From Spodoptera frugiperda (lineage: Eukaryota; Arthropoda; Insecta; Lepidoptera; Noctuidae): a stretch of DNA of 64,000 nt. Below are positions 43,205 through 55,744 of the stretch, piece by piece. The notes under the pieces are model-generated. The model saw only the letters and a program-made list of their open reading frames with translations, was not told the DNA's origin and ran no database searches. The position numbers and the translations under genes are program-made. The stretch is taken from positions 7,768,103-7,832,102 of the forward strand of contig NC_064224.1 of NCBI RefSeq assembly GCF_023101765.2, written 5' to 3'. The stretch's first letter is position 1, and each line of letters starts with the position of its first letter.

Positions 43205-43372
43205 TTGACTTTGCCCCACACTAGGATTTCCTCCTGTCTCGTGGGTCCGTTTCCAAAATACAAGTTCACATACACATGTGACACCCAGACCCGAAACAAC
43301 AATTCGTGGATCACAGTGGGAATCAAACCCGCTACACGTTACGCAGCAACCGGTTGTCAACGATCTATTTAC
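43205..43372 (-). repeat. SINE-A
   Basis: GCCCCACACTAGGATTTCCTC through GGGAATCAAACCCGCTACACG. A small deletion removes the region next to the B-box. Confidence 0.8.
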
Positions 43373-43799
43373 TGTCGAACATTTATTACACATAAATCTT
43401 TAAGCTTATTTTTTTAAACACATAAATACTTGTTCAGTGTAATAATAACAAAACAATAAAAAATCGAAAAAGAGATTGAAAACCCATCACAGCTTATCCA
43501 CAAGAAAATAAACAGAATTAACATTTTGATATCTCTAGCTACCCTTGTCGCCATATTACTTGTATGGGTCACACCGGACCTCGCACGCATGATCGGTTAC
43601 TCACCGACCCATCAAAGGGTCACCAAGATTTTATGACCTTCCACTTAAATACAAGGGTCTAAGGTTTACCTTCCTGACCTTCGGAAATACCTTAATTATC
43701 TATTGACCTTGAAAAGCCAAAATCGTTTTATAGTTTCCTGTTAAATGTCCAAGGATTTGAATTTTACACCTAATTTGGTAGGGGTTACTATTAAGGGGG

Positions 43800-44056
43800 T
43801 GGTTAAAATTATTTATTTCAAATAGATCAGAAAGACGCTTTTGAACGTCAAATCAAATATAATATTATAAATGTCTGTCTGTCGATTAGCCCTCTAGTGA
43901 AGTCCAAAGTGTAGCTGCGAATAGAAAAAAACTAACTATTCTTATTCTATTCTTAATCTATTTCTATTCTAAATTTCACCTCGATCCGTTCATCCGTTTT
44001 GATGTAAAAGAGTAACAAATAACCAGACATACAAACTTTCGCATTTATTCAGTAGG
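43800..44056. repeat. LINE-tail fragment beside a Helitron-like repeat
   Basis: ATTATTTATTTCAAATAGATC to CTTTTGAACGTCAAATC is the same short tail as at 34.95 kb; next comes AATATTATAAATGTCTGTC and, inverted, CAAACTTTCGCATTTATTC. Confidence 0.5.
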
Positions 44057-44654
44057 ATTATGAATAGTAGGTCATGTCTTTATAATCAACATGGTATATC
44101 TCCAATCAATTGCTCCCATCTCCTATTCAGGTTAAGCAAGATCACCATCATTATTCACCATCGTATTTCATATTGCGAGCTAGCTCGTAATAAGTACTTT
44201 TAATAAATCTTCATAATTACTACTTTCCCCCTAAATTTATTCTCCATGCGTTCTTTAATAACTTCCCAGCCTCCGTTATTGTCAATATCTTAGTCTGAAA
44301 AAACTCATCTCAAAAGATTTTATGCCGTATTATTTTTATCTTTGTCCTTAAAATCCGTCATTTGATTCTTATGGACGTATAATATAGATGTCGCTATTGT
44401 GATCGTAGGCTAAGGAATTGAGTTTTTAAGTTTTAATAATTATAGTCAATCTATTAATTGTCTGCCACGTTGTTCGAGCAATCGCAAGATTCATAAGGTT
44501 GAGATTGCTCAAAAATACAAAGTGCTTTGGCACTCCGTATTTCAGTATTCAGAATATTTTTAGTAAATAGCACGGAGCTGGAATCACGCAATAAATAGGC
44601 CATACACCCCACACTACAATTACAGGTCAGTCAAAACATAACACAAGTTAATGT

Positions 44655-44935
44655 CATATTGTAATGTCACGCGTTTTATTTCCGAAGGGGTAAGCAGAGG
44701 TGCATGTTAATTACGACACGTAATGCGACTGTATAAAACACCCGCTTTTCACTATTTGTGTTATAAAACCAATAAAATAGAAAATATTATTGCTATATAC
44801 TGGGTACAATTCCAGACTCCATCCCACTACTGAAATAAATTTTTGAAGAATCAAAAACGCTCGTCATTCTTGAATTGCCCGCCTTGGGAATTGAACCCAA
44901 GTCCGTTTCACGGCGCACCGCAAGTGCACTTCTTA
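44655..44935 (-). repeat. SINE-C, near full length
   Basis: TTATTTCCGAAGGGGTAAGC through GGGAATTGAACCCAAGTCCG. Confidence 0.75.
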
Positions 44936-45025
44936 ATGTAAAGAGCAGCATCATATTGTATAGGTAGGTATTATGTGAAACTCTGACCAACTCTTGAGGA
45001 TTAGAAAGTCGCTTACGTATACTTA

Positions 45026-45321
45026 GGGTGCTTCTCCACCAAAGATGTGTTATGAAGCCATGCTACTATGATGTAGCAGCGAGGCTAAGAAACTATGTGA
45101 ACGTTTCCACTGATACTAAGCTATGTAGCTATGCGAGAAGACGCTTAGCTCGAGTATACGATGTATCGATAGTAGGCAAGCCATCCATAGCACATCTTTC
45201 CATAGCTTAGCTGAATCCATTTCCACCAGTGTTAAGCTGTGTGTACCAATGAACATGATAAGTGGAATCCAAACGCATTCACAGCAACGCAGCAAAGCAC
45301 ATCTATGGTGAAAAATCACCC
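45026..45321. mobile_element. MITE-H, full length
   Basis: The ends GGGTGCTTCTCCACCAAAG and, inverted, GGGTGATTTTTCACCATAG begin long imperfect arms; the interior repeats variants of AGCTATGTAGCTATG. No frame of substance. Confidence 0.65.
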
Positions 45322-46054
45322 ATACTATCATAATCATAAAATTCAATTTACATTTCCTGGCTTCTTACACTACAGAGTTATAGCCAAGACACTCTATTAG
45401 TATACTGAATAACATCATTGAATACAATGTTTCCTTGCATCCGTGCCAAGTCGGGTAAGGTCATTGCAAAACAATTTATGAACGGTAATATCTGTTCTGT
45501 TTGTATTATACTGCAATGCTATGAGGTTTTTATTATTGTTATATTAACCCGAAGAAGATTACGAATTAATCGTCTGAATTTGACGAAAATGCTTTGGGAT
45601 TTCTACACAAATAAATGTCTAGATGTCTTTTTTATGGGATAAGCCCGCCACTACCTCCTAAAAACCGCTGCAACTCCTGTAAGTCAGAATCTACAATAGA
45701 AACAACCATGACAACACCAGAACACTGAATCCGGCGCGTCGTAGGGACGTAAATGACTATTTGGATCCCGCAACGAAATAAATCAGAAGAGTAATGAAGA
45801 TTATTAAAGGAGTACTAAATAATGTAAATATATTCGTAATGCTAAGATCTATGTTACAAAGTCGAATATTAAACAAGTGTTTGGCAATTATAATGGGACT
45901 AAAACTTATAAGTAAACTCAGCAGTAAATCTGTGATGAAAATGATGATGATGATGATCGTAATACTTCGAAACACGATTCTTTGAAATTACATAGTCCAG
46001 CAAGTAGACTTTGGCTTAATATTAGAAAAACCATATCAACAAAATTGCACTTAC

Positions 46055-46283
46055 CAACCAAACATAGGAGGACATGTGATAGCTCCTGCTGCGATCCACA
46101 CAAAGAATATCATGGTAAGAGCCAGCTTCTTGGATCTTCTTCTTCTGGAGTACGTAAGAGGCCTGGTGACAGCCAGGTAGCGGTCCACGCTGATGGCACA
46201 GAGTGAAAGGATGGAAGCTGTGCAGAGGAGGATGTCCAGACTGATCCAGATGTCACAGAGGATCCAGCCTAGCTCCCATTTAC
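46055..46283 (-). CDS. Biogenic-amine GPCR, second coding exon (TM3, TM4)
   Basis: It follows a TTTCCAACAG acceptor, begins with two bases that complete Gly135 and ends before GTAAGT within the Trp211 codon (229 bp). TM3 contains Cys144 (3.25), Asp151 (3.32, the residue that pairs with the ligand amine) and the DRY motif at 168-170. TM4 (about 188-206) carries Trp197 (4.50). The cytoplasmic loop 2 is strongly basic (SRRRRSKK). LCDIWISLD with LCTASILSLCAISVDRY is amine-receptor sequence of the insect tyramine/octopamine type. Open frame beyond 46283 is intron plus an R1 tail. Confidence 0.94.
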
Positions 46284-46414
46284 CTGTTGGAAAGAGAAGA
46301 GAATTAGCTTGATACTTTAAGAGTGTGTATATTATAAAAGTTAGTTTGCTATGATATACTCTAGGTATGTGTTTAATGAATAAGATGGTAGTGGTTGCGT
46401 TAATTAGGGCTATT

Positions 46415-46595
46415 AGAGCCAAAGATGAGGTCAAGTAGGGTTGATGCCCGATCTGGAGCTGCGAATAACATAACAGGTTACCGGTGCTCCGACTCAAAGT
46501 AGGAGAAGGAACGGGGTGATTTTTAGTCAGTCTGACACTTTCTCTCGCCTCACCTAAGGCGGGAGAAGTCATTGGTTGATTTTTCCCTTCATAAA
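46415..46595 (+). mobile_element. R1 LINE tail beside exon 2
   Basis: From near AGGGTTGATGCCCGATC to TCATTGGTTGATTTTTCCC. Flanking AGGGCTATT at 46406-46414 and 46596-46604 is a target duplication of at least 9 bp. It sits about 130 bp upstream of the exon 2 acceptor, antisense to the gene. Confidence 0.85.
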
Positions 46596-47151
46596 AGGGC
46601 TATTGGACGGAATTTAATCCTACGTTCATGGGCGAAATTATCTTTTACGTTTAAAGTAATCGAAACATTAGCGAGTTCGGCGCTCTCATTGTTCGGCTCA
46701 AATAAACCAACCAATCGTAAACGTAAAGAAAACTTGTACTAATGGTTCTGATTACAAGTTCTCCAGGCGAAGTAAGACTAGAAGATTTGAAAGCATTACG
46801 TATTCTAGGAATCAACGTAACAGTTGCTATCGGAAACCACTTGAGCTTCGAAACAGTACTACTACACATAAATGCTAAAGTAATTGCTATGCTTACCCCC
46901 AACAGCCACTCATTAATGTTGTTTTACCTTCAACCTAGAGTGTCCATTAGGATGGAAACCACAAAAAGCAGGTATTTGTGGTGAAAACGGACCTCGGCAA
47001 ACTAGGGTAAGGTAACTAATTTTTATTTCATTTACAAAATCCTAAAAGGTTAGTAGTACTTTTACTTTGGTCAAAGTGTCTATTAATTCCATTGTTAGGG
47101 CAAAGGATTTGGAATCAATTCTCGGAATAGAGCAAAATATTATTTGGGAAT

Positions 47152-47440
47152 TTGGAGTCGTAGTGGCCCAGAGGCCTAAGACGACCGCTTGCCGCTTGGG
47201 TTTGAAACCTACCAACGGCAAGTATCAATGTGACTTTTTCCGAGTTATACGTACTTTCTAAGATTATTTAGATACCACTGACAAACGGTGAAGGAAAATA
47301 TCGTGAGGGCTTCTAATTTCTAATAATAAGTTTGAAATCGTCAAACCGCATTGAGCAAGTGTGACGATAAATGCTCAAATCTTATCCGTGTGAGAAGAGG
47401 CTTTTAGTCAGCAATGGCTACTTATAAGCTGTTATTGTGT
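47152..47440 (+). repeat. SINE-B, near full length
   Basis: GTCGTAGTGGCCCAGAGGCC, GTTTGAAACCTACCAACGG, GTGACTTTTTCCGAGTTATAC and CTACTTATAAGCTGTTA. Confidence 0.8.
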
Positions 47441-47751
47441 ATTATTTGGAAAGTTGCCTGTTTTCAAAGCAGTTTTTAAGTGATTTCTTATTGTAGTGCG
47501 GCTTACTGAGATCTTAATTGCTGAGTAAAGTAGTCTTCATTTTCTTTTTTTTTTCGCTTGTCATTAACGGTCTGGACCAAGGTTAGGGTTCGATGACACG
47601 AGAAAGGTGGTTGTTATATTGTGTATCCGAACCTCTGGCTATTTGGGAATCAGGGATAAAAAAGTGTGACGTTACACTACGCTTTTCTTAGTAATTGATG
47701 TATGTGACTAATGTCTGGCAATAGCTTTGCTTCTTCTACAAAAAGACTAAT

Positions 47752-47912
47752 TATCATCATCATCATCATCAGCCTATAAGTAGCCACTGCTGACCAAAGC
47801 CTACATAGAGAATCACCACGTTTGCTCAATGCAGATTGTCGATTTCAAACTTATAATTGGACATTATAAGCCCAGGTTTCCTCACGATATTTTCCTCTAC
47901 CGTTTGTCAAAA
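47752..47912 (-). repeat. SINE-B, tail half, inverted
   Basis: ATCATCATCATCATCATCAG, CCTATAAGTAGCCACTGCTG and CCCAGGTTTCCTCACGATAT; opposite to the copy 300 bp upstream. Confidence 0.8.
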
Positions 47913-48354
47913 GACTAATAATAGAACTAAAAAAAACTGTTTCTTTAATTGATCCCTGCTTACCTCTTTAGTAGAAACCACTCTTGATATTACATAACAA
48001 TATTTTAACAACCAATTAAATGCTGAAACATGTGTAGAAATATCGATAAGCAATTTCCTTTAACAAAATTAGAAATCTTTAAATATCAAAGGATATATTT
48101 TCCTTTGACATTTATTAAGTACCCACTACACAAAAAATGGAGTATTAAAAGACATACTTAACCGATACTAAGACCGTAATCCACGTTCTAAAAACCTTTT
48201 GATTAATCTAATTTTGGAAAAAGTGGAACGCTTAGTTAATATCAAGATTAATTTATCAACGTTTACTTTTGAAGTTAATCTGGTCTGTAAGTCTCTGAGG
48301 GTGATTGACTGGAGGATTCAGATGTTTAGTGTTTAGGGAGTAGGCGTTAGTGTA

Positions 48355-48600
48355 GTGTTCTACACGCGCCACTTTAGGAAGGGAAGCAGCCTCCCATATT
48401 CGTTCGGTGATTCGGTAAGGACAACCCGAATCAAGGTCACAGGTTATCTTCCGTTAGGACCCGCTTTCTGCCAGAACGGCGAAGAGAAGATGGAGCACAG
48501 AAGTAGGTACACCGTAGTGGTTGAGCCAGTAAGAGCCCGGTACGACCCCCGTCGTCCCCACGACGTGAGAAGTCCATGAGGATTTTCATCGCGATAGAAA
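48355..48600 (+). other. Unrecognised GC-rich open stretch
   Basis: A 74-codon frame (48355-48579) ends VVVEPVRARYDPRRPHDVRSP, with a run of basic residues. Base composition differs from the surrounding intron. It may be the end of a LINE or another retroelement, but I cannot match it. Confidence 0.3.
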
Positions 48601-49929
48601 AAAGTCTTATAAGTCTATTTTTTGGTATTATTATAATTCAGGTTGAACATTAATTAGGAACTTTTTTAAACAATGTTGATGTCTTCAACAGCTCACGACA
48701 GTCTACTGAGCCTTCTCTACGTAAGTAAGGGAGTTTGCCATAATCTTGTTAGACGATTATATTTCGAAAAGTCTAAAAAAATATAAATCTATCTAACTAA
48801 ATCTTTCTACAATAAAACACTTAATATAAAAAGACTAAAGCAACTTCTCGATCGGGGTAAAATATCGGTAATTTACCGATAACCCTATTTAAGGGTTAAG
48901 AAAAGTCGGTAGAATCGGTAGCTTTAAACAAATTCGATTATGACATAAAAGGGAAAGCCCGTTAGACTGAGACCTTTCTACTAAATGATTGATGGTTTGA
49001 TTTTGTCAGGACCTATTATAATTACCCCAGTTTTTTGGTAAAAGCATCTTCACCTTTTTGATCCAAGTTTAAGGGTGGATTTTCGGAGAAAAGTGGGGAT
49101 TTAACGTTAAAAATGGGATTTTTAATTAAGGTTTCTGATACGTTAATTTGAAGTAAGTAAATGATAGAATACATTCATATATTCAAGCCAGATAATCTCT
49201 AAAAATGGTTTAATTTTTCATTCCCATTTTTTTTTCTATTCTGTATTGAAAAGAAAACCGTTAATTTAGTTTATTTCATTTCAAACAAAATAATGATAAA
49301 CTTTACACAAAATTAGTTAAACCGATAACATAACCTAGTTAAAAAGAACGCTAACATACTAAAAAATACGACACACAAAGTACACAGAAAACCTCGTTAC
49401 TAACAAAAATAACAAAAGCCATCGTTAAAATTCAGCTAAAGAAGGGAAAAACTTCGATACTCAGTAAAACACAGTAACGATCACTTGAAGAGAAAAAAAA
49501 TCTGTTTCGAACCGTAAAAACCGAAAATCAAAATGTACCGAAAACTTCGGAACGCGGCGAAAAATATTCTCCACGTTAATGATATTCCCACACTCCCCTA
49601 TTAGACGTTCCTACCCACAGTGGAAAGGGGAAAATTGAACAAAATGCCTCAGGACATAAGTGTATTTTTTACCGGAATTTCGCTCGAAAATATAGAGTAT
49701 GCTCCGATTTTTTCGAAATTTTGCAAGATATGCGATCAGCATACGTGCTCCGATTTTGCAATCCCATGGAAGGAAGACAGTGGTATGCCATTTGATGTAC
49801 TTTCATGGTAAATTTACTCAAGATAAAAAAGTTAATTTTGATCGTGACTTCAGTTTTAAATCAGGTTTTTTAAATGTAGGACAGAATATAGAGCAAAACC
49901 TACAATATCCGTATTGTAACAGCTCTAGA

Positions 49930-50085
49930 CAGTCTCAATATACAAATATACAATTTCACGTACACATAACACACAGACCCGAAAGCACAATTTGTGGATC
50001 ACACAAAGAGTTGCTCCGTCCGGGAATCGAATCTGCGCCACGTTGCACGGCAGCCAGTTGTCCAGCTACCACGTTAACCGTGCAA
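49930..50085 (-). repeat. SINE-A, 3' end missing
   Basis: ACAATTTCACGTACACATAAC through GGGAATCGAATCTGCGCC and CCACGTTAACCGTGCAATC. Confidence 0.85.
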
Positions 50086-50609
50086 TCAAATTACATGCTC
50101 GATACGAAAGAGGTTTAAATACTGCAACACGTCACATAACACCTTATGTATATTACGTATCGTACTTCATACATTGCAAGTTGCAAAAGACTTAATACAG
50201 CGTGTTATAGCAAACATAATATATAGGTATATTCACTCATGTGAATAAGAAACTTTACATTCAAAGCAAAAACATTTTATTTTTGATCGACACGTGTGAG
50301 TTTCTACTGAGCAAATGAATATTTATTTCATTTCAAACGATGTAGTTTTATGAATGTTTTTCATACATTGAAATACTCGTACCTACATACGTCAGTTCTT
50401 GAGCATTTCTTGAATGGAATGTTTATTTTTATTGCTTGCTGTTTATAAATTTACTCATTTTGTTTGGAGTGAGGCTACACTACACTACAATAGTTTTTTA
50501 GTTTTCATTCCGCTTGTAGATGTATTTTCAGCATGCAATGGTCAGCACCACCTTTCCGACCACAATTAAATTCTCAGGCAGCAGAAATGCGACACCAAAA
50601 TACACACAC

Positions 50610-50849
50610 GATACTCGCTATGCTGCTGTTTGGCTTACACCAACCATATTCATTGTTACACATAGCTTGCCACTGGTGGAAACAGACTTAGCTAAGCTAT
50701 GTTTTTTTATGGAATGCTATGGAATGGATGCCTTCCTCGCACAGCTATACAGCTTAGTATCAGTAGAAACGGTCACATAATTTCACAGCTTAGCTATTAC
50801 ATTTTCATAGCATAGCTACATAGCAAATCTCTGGTGGAAAAGCGCCCTC
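50610..50849. repeat. MITE-H, left end eroded
   Basis: GGCTTACACCAACCATATTC, GGTGGAAACAGACTTAGC and the right terminus CTCTGGTGGAAAAGCGCCC. Confidence 0.65.
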
Positions 50850-51149
50850 ACCGTCTGAGGTGTGAGAACTAAGTAAATATCACGTACCACTTCAAGAGAA
50901 ACGCTTTTTACGTGAGCGTAAAGTATTATGATACAGTATTTATATGTATCGTTATATTTGAAGTATGTTTATTTTGCTTGTTTATGTGATAGGTGGGGTA
51001 ATGCTCAGGGGGCTTACTCTTGAACCCAATTCTGATCGATCGACATTAATAAAGACAAACTACAAAATTAGTGAGAATCATCTTATGCGTAAACGTATCT
51101 TCTGTGTTTACTTGGTACACGAATTTTAAGGCGCTGGCAACGACTCTGG

Positions 51150-51233
51150 AATTTCGGGTGGCCATGGGCGGCGGCGATTGCTTACCATCGGGTGATCTGT
51201 CTGCTCGTTTACCGGCTTATACCATAAAAAACT
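51150..51233 (-). repeat. Rep-D end
   Basis: GGTGGCCATGGGCGGCGGC, CATCGGGTGATCTGTCTGC and TTACCGGCTTATACCATA. Confidence 0.75.
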
Positions 51234-51264
51234 CATTAATTTGATTTTGGCATTATTTTATGGC

Positions 51265-51330
51265 AATCAAAGTCAAAAGTCAAAGCATTTATTTCAATTT
51301 ATCCTAAATTAGGCACTTTTGAAACGTTAA
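51265..51330. repeat. LINE-tail fragment
   Basis: CAAAGCATTTATTTCAATTTATC to GGCACTTTTGAAACG, as at 34.95 and 43.8 kb. Confidence 0.45.
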
Positions 51331-51842
51331 ATTGAATTGTCCGTCAGTCTGTCTCTCAATGTAGCTCGTTCCAAAGTATAACCCAACTACTAGGTCAGTT
51401 ACTACTATTCAATGGGAGACAGCAAAGACATCCCTTTTGTAAAACGAAGAAGCTCTAAGAAGACGATCAACCGTACAATATAAACGAGGCTTTGTCTGTT
51501 TCAAACGCAGACTTCGTTGTCACTATCTCAGGATCTGTGTAACAGAATACTTGACGTGTTTCAACGACGTCTATAAGATGGGAATGTTTGTCTGTCAAGT
51601 TTGGTGTTTACAAAAACTTATTATCTAGTGGATATAATAATATACAATGCAACACCCTCTGTTGAAATCCTAGCAGGAAATGCCGACCTCATCTACATTT
51701 TTTTTATAGTTTTTGACCTGTAAAGGTGCTCTTTTGTAGCCTATTTACAGGAAATAAATTCATTTCAATTCATTTCATTTCATCAAATATTGCATAAGAC
51801 TGCACACAATGTCAGTTTAAATAAATCATTTTTTTTTTAACC

Positions 51843-52030
51843 GTTGCCCCACACTTGGATTTCGTCCTGTGTCGTTCGTTTACAAATATACACAGGTCAG
51901 ATACACATGATACCCAGACCCGTAAGAATAATTTGTTGATCACACTAAGAGTTGATCTGTGCGGAAGTCTAACCCGCTACACGTTGCACGGCAGCCAGTT
52001 GCCCAACCACCGCACCAACCGTACAGTCAT
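51843..52030 (-). repeat. SINE-A, near full length
   Basis: GTTGCCCCACACTTGGATTTC through CTACACGTTGCACGGCAGCC and CCAACCGTACAGTC. Confidence 0.85.
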
Positions 52031-52407
52031 TAGAAAGCAAGATTCGCAATCGATCCCAAGATCCGTTTCACTTCATTGTTGCCACTAGAAATGCAAAGCA
52101 GGAAGGAGAAAGTTATGTTTAAGTTCTGAATAAAAGCGAGTTCTCAAACCACAACTTCAAAAATATGCTTCAACAGTATTATCCGAAAACTTCCATAAAA
52201 GATCTACTAACCATAAACTCGTGGAAATCCTTACAAATCTGTTTGAGACCCCCAATAAGTAGGGGTCAAGAAAGGGAAGTAACAATGTATGACGGTAATC
52301 GGTTCGGTATCATTTCAATCATGTCGCAGGGAAAATAAAATGTATTTGGAACTCAAATCTTCCACGCTTTGGGTAGATCAAGGAGCGACGCTCAGTGGTA
52401 TCGGTTT

Positions 52408-52480
52408 TTTATGGTATGAGCCGGTAAACGAGCAGACGGATCACCTGATGGTAAGCAATCGTCGCCGCCCATGGACCTCC
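52408..52480 (+). repeat. Rep-D left end
   Basis: TATGGTATGAGCCGGTAAACG through CGCCGCCCATGGACCTCC. Confidence 0.75.
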
Positions 52481-52559
52481 AGCCAAGGACTGAATCCCAA
52501 TATTGAGCCATGATTTGTTTAAAAGAAAGATAGGGATGATGACAGGTTATGAACATTTT

Positions 52560-52775
52560 AAATCTATTTAGTCCGTCAGTTAGGTAATGATAAAATATTA
52601 GACATGATTAATTTTATTGTGGCATTAAAGAAAACAATACTTAAATAGATAAAACAAGTTTAGGGTTAGGAAATACGTAATTTCTACTTATAAATCAATA
52701 TCATCATCGAAAGTATTTGTTTCCGTAAGATAATAAAATTAAAAATACGTGTCTAATGATTAAAAATAATCTACA
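52560..52775 (-). repeat. Rep-I copy
   Basis: TAGTCCGTCAGTTAGGTAATG to AAAAATACGTGTCTAATG. Confidence 0.65.
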
Positions 52776-53921
52776 AAACGGACATTGAAATAAAAATTAG
52801 TCATGTACCCTATTAAAATAAAATACACATTTTGAGCCATGACAGAAAAGTTCGAAAAAATCAAACAGCTTATTACTCGACATAATACATAAATATTTCA
52901 CGTCACCAGTAAGCGTCACCCCTAACGAACATTTATCGAACTACCCACATACATAACCCTTGAAAAAGGCAAAGAAATAAATCTGATATCTTTTGCCTTT
53001 TTACGAGAACCGAAACCTTCATATTTCGTGATATATCGAAGCCGTCATTTTTATCGTTTATCGGGCAAAGGAAGTACTCAGCGGCGTGTAAGAGGATTTT
53101 TAATCATCCCCCTTAAAATTTTCGTATGTTTGGGACTGTGGGGTTAGTGTGAAGCAATTTTGAACCTTGTTGTATAGTGCATATAGTGTTCAATGTTGTT
53201 AGTTGTCACATTGGCGAGGTGACCCATGAAATGAAAATTCGTTTTGAAACCCAGTTTCATAAAACTATGTTGTATTGGTTTTTCACCGTTACTGGTATTA
53301 ATGATACTTTTTTACTTACTTGGTGTTTTTTTAAGAATAAGGTCTACTCTACACGTTGCGTCATTTATATATAAAAAATGCAATGGTTTGTAAGCAAGAT
53401 GCAGTTACCTTAATAAATTTGTGCTATATTATGCACTTTTGCTTTTGAATATAAACTACATGAAAAAATATATTCTCTACACGTATCATGTTTATAAGCC
53501 AATCATTTACTCAAAGTAAAAACCACTTACATAAAGCCAAAATATACTCGTATTAAAGACACAAAGTACCCAAAAATCTAGACTTTCTTTACGCTAAAGA
53601 GATGCCAAGTAAAGCCAAATAAAGTACAAATATTAAGTGAACTGAGCTCACAAAGTTGGCATGAAATTATCGTAAACTTCACAAGATACGTTTAAGTATG
53701 AAATAAGGAAAAAATAAAAAGATTTTTAGCATATTTATTTATAAAACATCATTGTTTGCTAAAGGGGTAATCTTACTAATATTATACATTACATACATGC
53801 GAATATTTGTGAGTTTGTGTGTGACTGTTTGTTGCTTAAGAATGTCATACTCCCTAGTCTTTTAAACTTACTTCCTACTTTTTTTAAACGCTAGGTATCT
53901 TTTGAAGATTTCCTTTCGCCA

Positions 53922-54238
53922 CTATCAAGTGTGGGATAGCCATGCTTCGGCACGAATAGTCTGGCTCGATCGGAGTGATACCACGGCCCCAGAGAAAAAA
54001 GACGTGAAACAATATTGACGAAACATTGTGTTTCCTTGTGTGAGTAAGGTTATCGGTGGCCCAGTTACCTCTCTCCCCAATCTCCTCAATCCCTGAATCC
54101 CTAACAGCCCTCAAATTTATAACCTCCTAAAGGTCAGCAATGCACTTGTAACGCCTCTGTGTTTTGGGTGTCCATGAGTGTTGCCGATTGCTTACCATCA
54201 GGTGATCCAACTGCTCGTTTGTCGCATAAAAATGGAGT
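53922..54238 (-). repeat. Rep-D, near full length
   Basis: CAAGTGTGGGATAGCCATGC through TCAGGTGATCCAACTGCTCG. Confidence 0.8.
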
Positions 54239-54669
54239 ATTTTATACCTATCCAATTAAGAGAACCCTAAGATTTCATAATAAAAAAAAATGATAAAATA
54301 CAGAAATAAAACCAAGCAAGCTATAAATAAAACGTTTTAATTCACATTCATCCTTCGCTTCTTAGTTAAAAATTGTGTCTCAATTTAATTTCAAAACGAA
54401 GGCGAGATTTATTTCAGTACCCTCTTTTGTTTTATAACAGAAACTTTGCGAAACTTATTCCAAACTTCTTTATATCTTCAGATTTAATTTGGTCATTTTA
54501 TTACTTCGCTGTCGAAACACATTGAGTTGTTCGTGTTCAATTAATGTTAAACCAACGTCTGTATTATTATCTTGAACGTCTGTATAATTTAGTAATTTAG
54601 TTATATGATTGTTTAGTTCTAAGGTTGTTAACGATTTTCTAGAGTTCTTAGAATAGCACTAGATACAAT

Positions 54670-54792
54670 ACAATAGACTACGTAGCGGGTTTACCGGGGC
54701 TCCGGCTCAAAAAGCAGGCGTAGGAACGGTGTGGTTTTTAGTCAGTAAGGGTCTGACACTTCCTCTCACCTCGCTCAGGACGGGAGAAGATA
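54670..54792 (+). repeat. R1 LINE tail
   Basis: GTAGCGGGTTTACCGGGGC through CTCAGGACGGGAGAAG; the A-tail is lost where the next repeat begins. Confidence 0.8.
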
Positions 54793-54900
54793 GTTACTTT
54801 TGCCAGCGGCTTCGTCCGAGTTCTCGTTGGATAAAAGTACATATTCTATCAGCTACCATATTTACCAAATTTCTTTAAAATCTGTTCAGACACGGCACCG
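54793..54900 (-). repeat. Helitron-like repeat, truncated
   Basis: TTTTGCCAGCGGCTTCGTCC through CTTTAAAATCTGTTCAGAC. Confidence 0.5.
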
Positions 54901-55377
54901 GCAGATAAGAGAAAAGACATTGTGTAGGTTTAATAATAATAAGTATCCCAAAAAATATGTTACTAGCGCAAGAAACGGCCTCTCTCACTCTCCACGCCCA
55001 ATTTAATATTTCAACATCAAAGTAAATTATAGATTTTACGATCAATTACAAAACGAAGCTTCTCAAACTGTTAACCATTTTGCATGATAATGAAACGAGC
55101 AGATGAACCATAATTGTTACAAACTTCTATTAAAATGGATCACAGTTTTCATTCGATTACATTAAAAGTATAAGTTGTCAAGTAAAATCTGCGTTGTTAT
55201 GGTTTAAGTGATATTTTGAAATTGTCTTATTGGTTAAAAGCCTGATGACAAACCTAGTTTTCTGTTAGTAAAGATGAAAAAGTTTTTGGAAGTAAAATAA
55301 AATTACAAGTGTTCAAAGAATAGGGTAGATGACAAATTTTTGTTTTAATGTCCGTCTTGTTAGTGGTACATTATTTT

Positions 55378-55618
55378 TAAATATTAGACACCTATTTTTA
55401 TTTTCTTACGGAAACTAATAATTTCGAAGATGTATGATGATTTGAAATATCGCGTGATGTTACTTCTAAGTACGTTTTATACATAAAAATGACGTATTTG
55501 CACCTATTCCTAAACTTATGATTTGATTTTTCTAAGTATTGTTATCATATGTATATGACAAAACAAAAAAATACGTGTCTAATATTTTGTCATTACCTAA
55601 CAGACGGACTAATTAGAT
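55378..55618 (+). repeat. Rep-I copy
   Basis: TATTAGACACCTATTTTTATT, CGGAAACTAATAATTTCG and AAATACGTGTCTAATATTTTG, CTAACAGACGGACTAATT. It lies about 130 bp downstream of the exon 1 donor. Confidence 0.7.
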
Positions 55619-55744
55619 TAAAAATTTCTGTTTTATGATTTGCTTTTTTTAATGTGTGTTGTGTGTGTGTTTTTTTTTCATCTTTGCCATATAATGCGTC
55701 TTTCTTCTTTCTCAAGCTAAAATAAAAACAAAAAGCGAACTCAC

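Larger units (their letters stand above)
42427..46054 (-). other. Second intron of the receptor gene (exon 2 to exon 3)
   Basis: About 3.6 kb. Canonical GTAAGT donor on the exon 2 side and CAG acceptor on the exon 3 side. Outside the listed repeats, 42427-42932, 43373-43799, 44057-44654 and 45322-46054 hold nothing I can name. Confidence 0.8.
46284..55744 (-). other. First coding intron of the receptor gene (exon 1 to exon 2)
   Basis: About 9.5 kb, GTGAGT donor and AACAG acceptor. Outside the listed repeats, 46606-47151, 47441-47751, 47913-48354, 48601-49929, 50086-50609, 50850-51149, 51331-51842, 52031-52407, 52776-53921, 54239-54669 and 54901-55377 show nothing I can name. An 80-codon frame at 46742-46984 (+) has no recognised domain. 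Confidence 0.8.

Noticed and set aside
46742..46984. 80-codon open frame in the receptor intron
   Set aside because: Looks protein-like in part but overlaps an equally long frame on the other strand and matches no family I know.
55593..55744. Extension of the first receptor exon past the GTGAGT donor
   Set aside because: The open frame runs on by chance, ends in low-complexity sequence and a Rep-I copy, and lacks TM3; the phase-1 donor joins exon 2 correctly.
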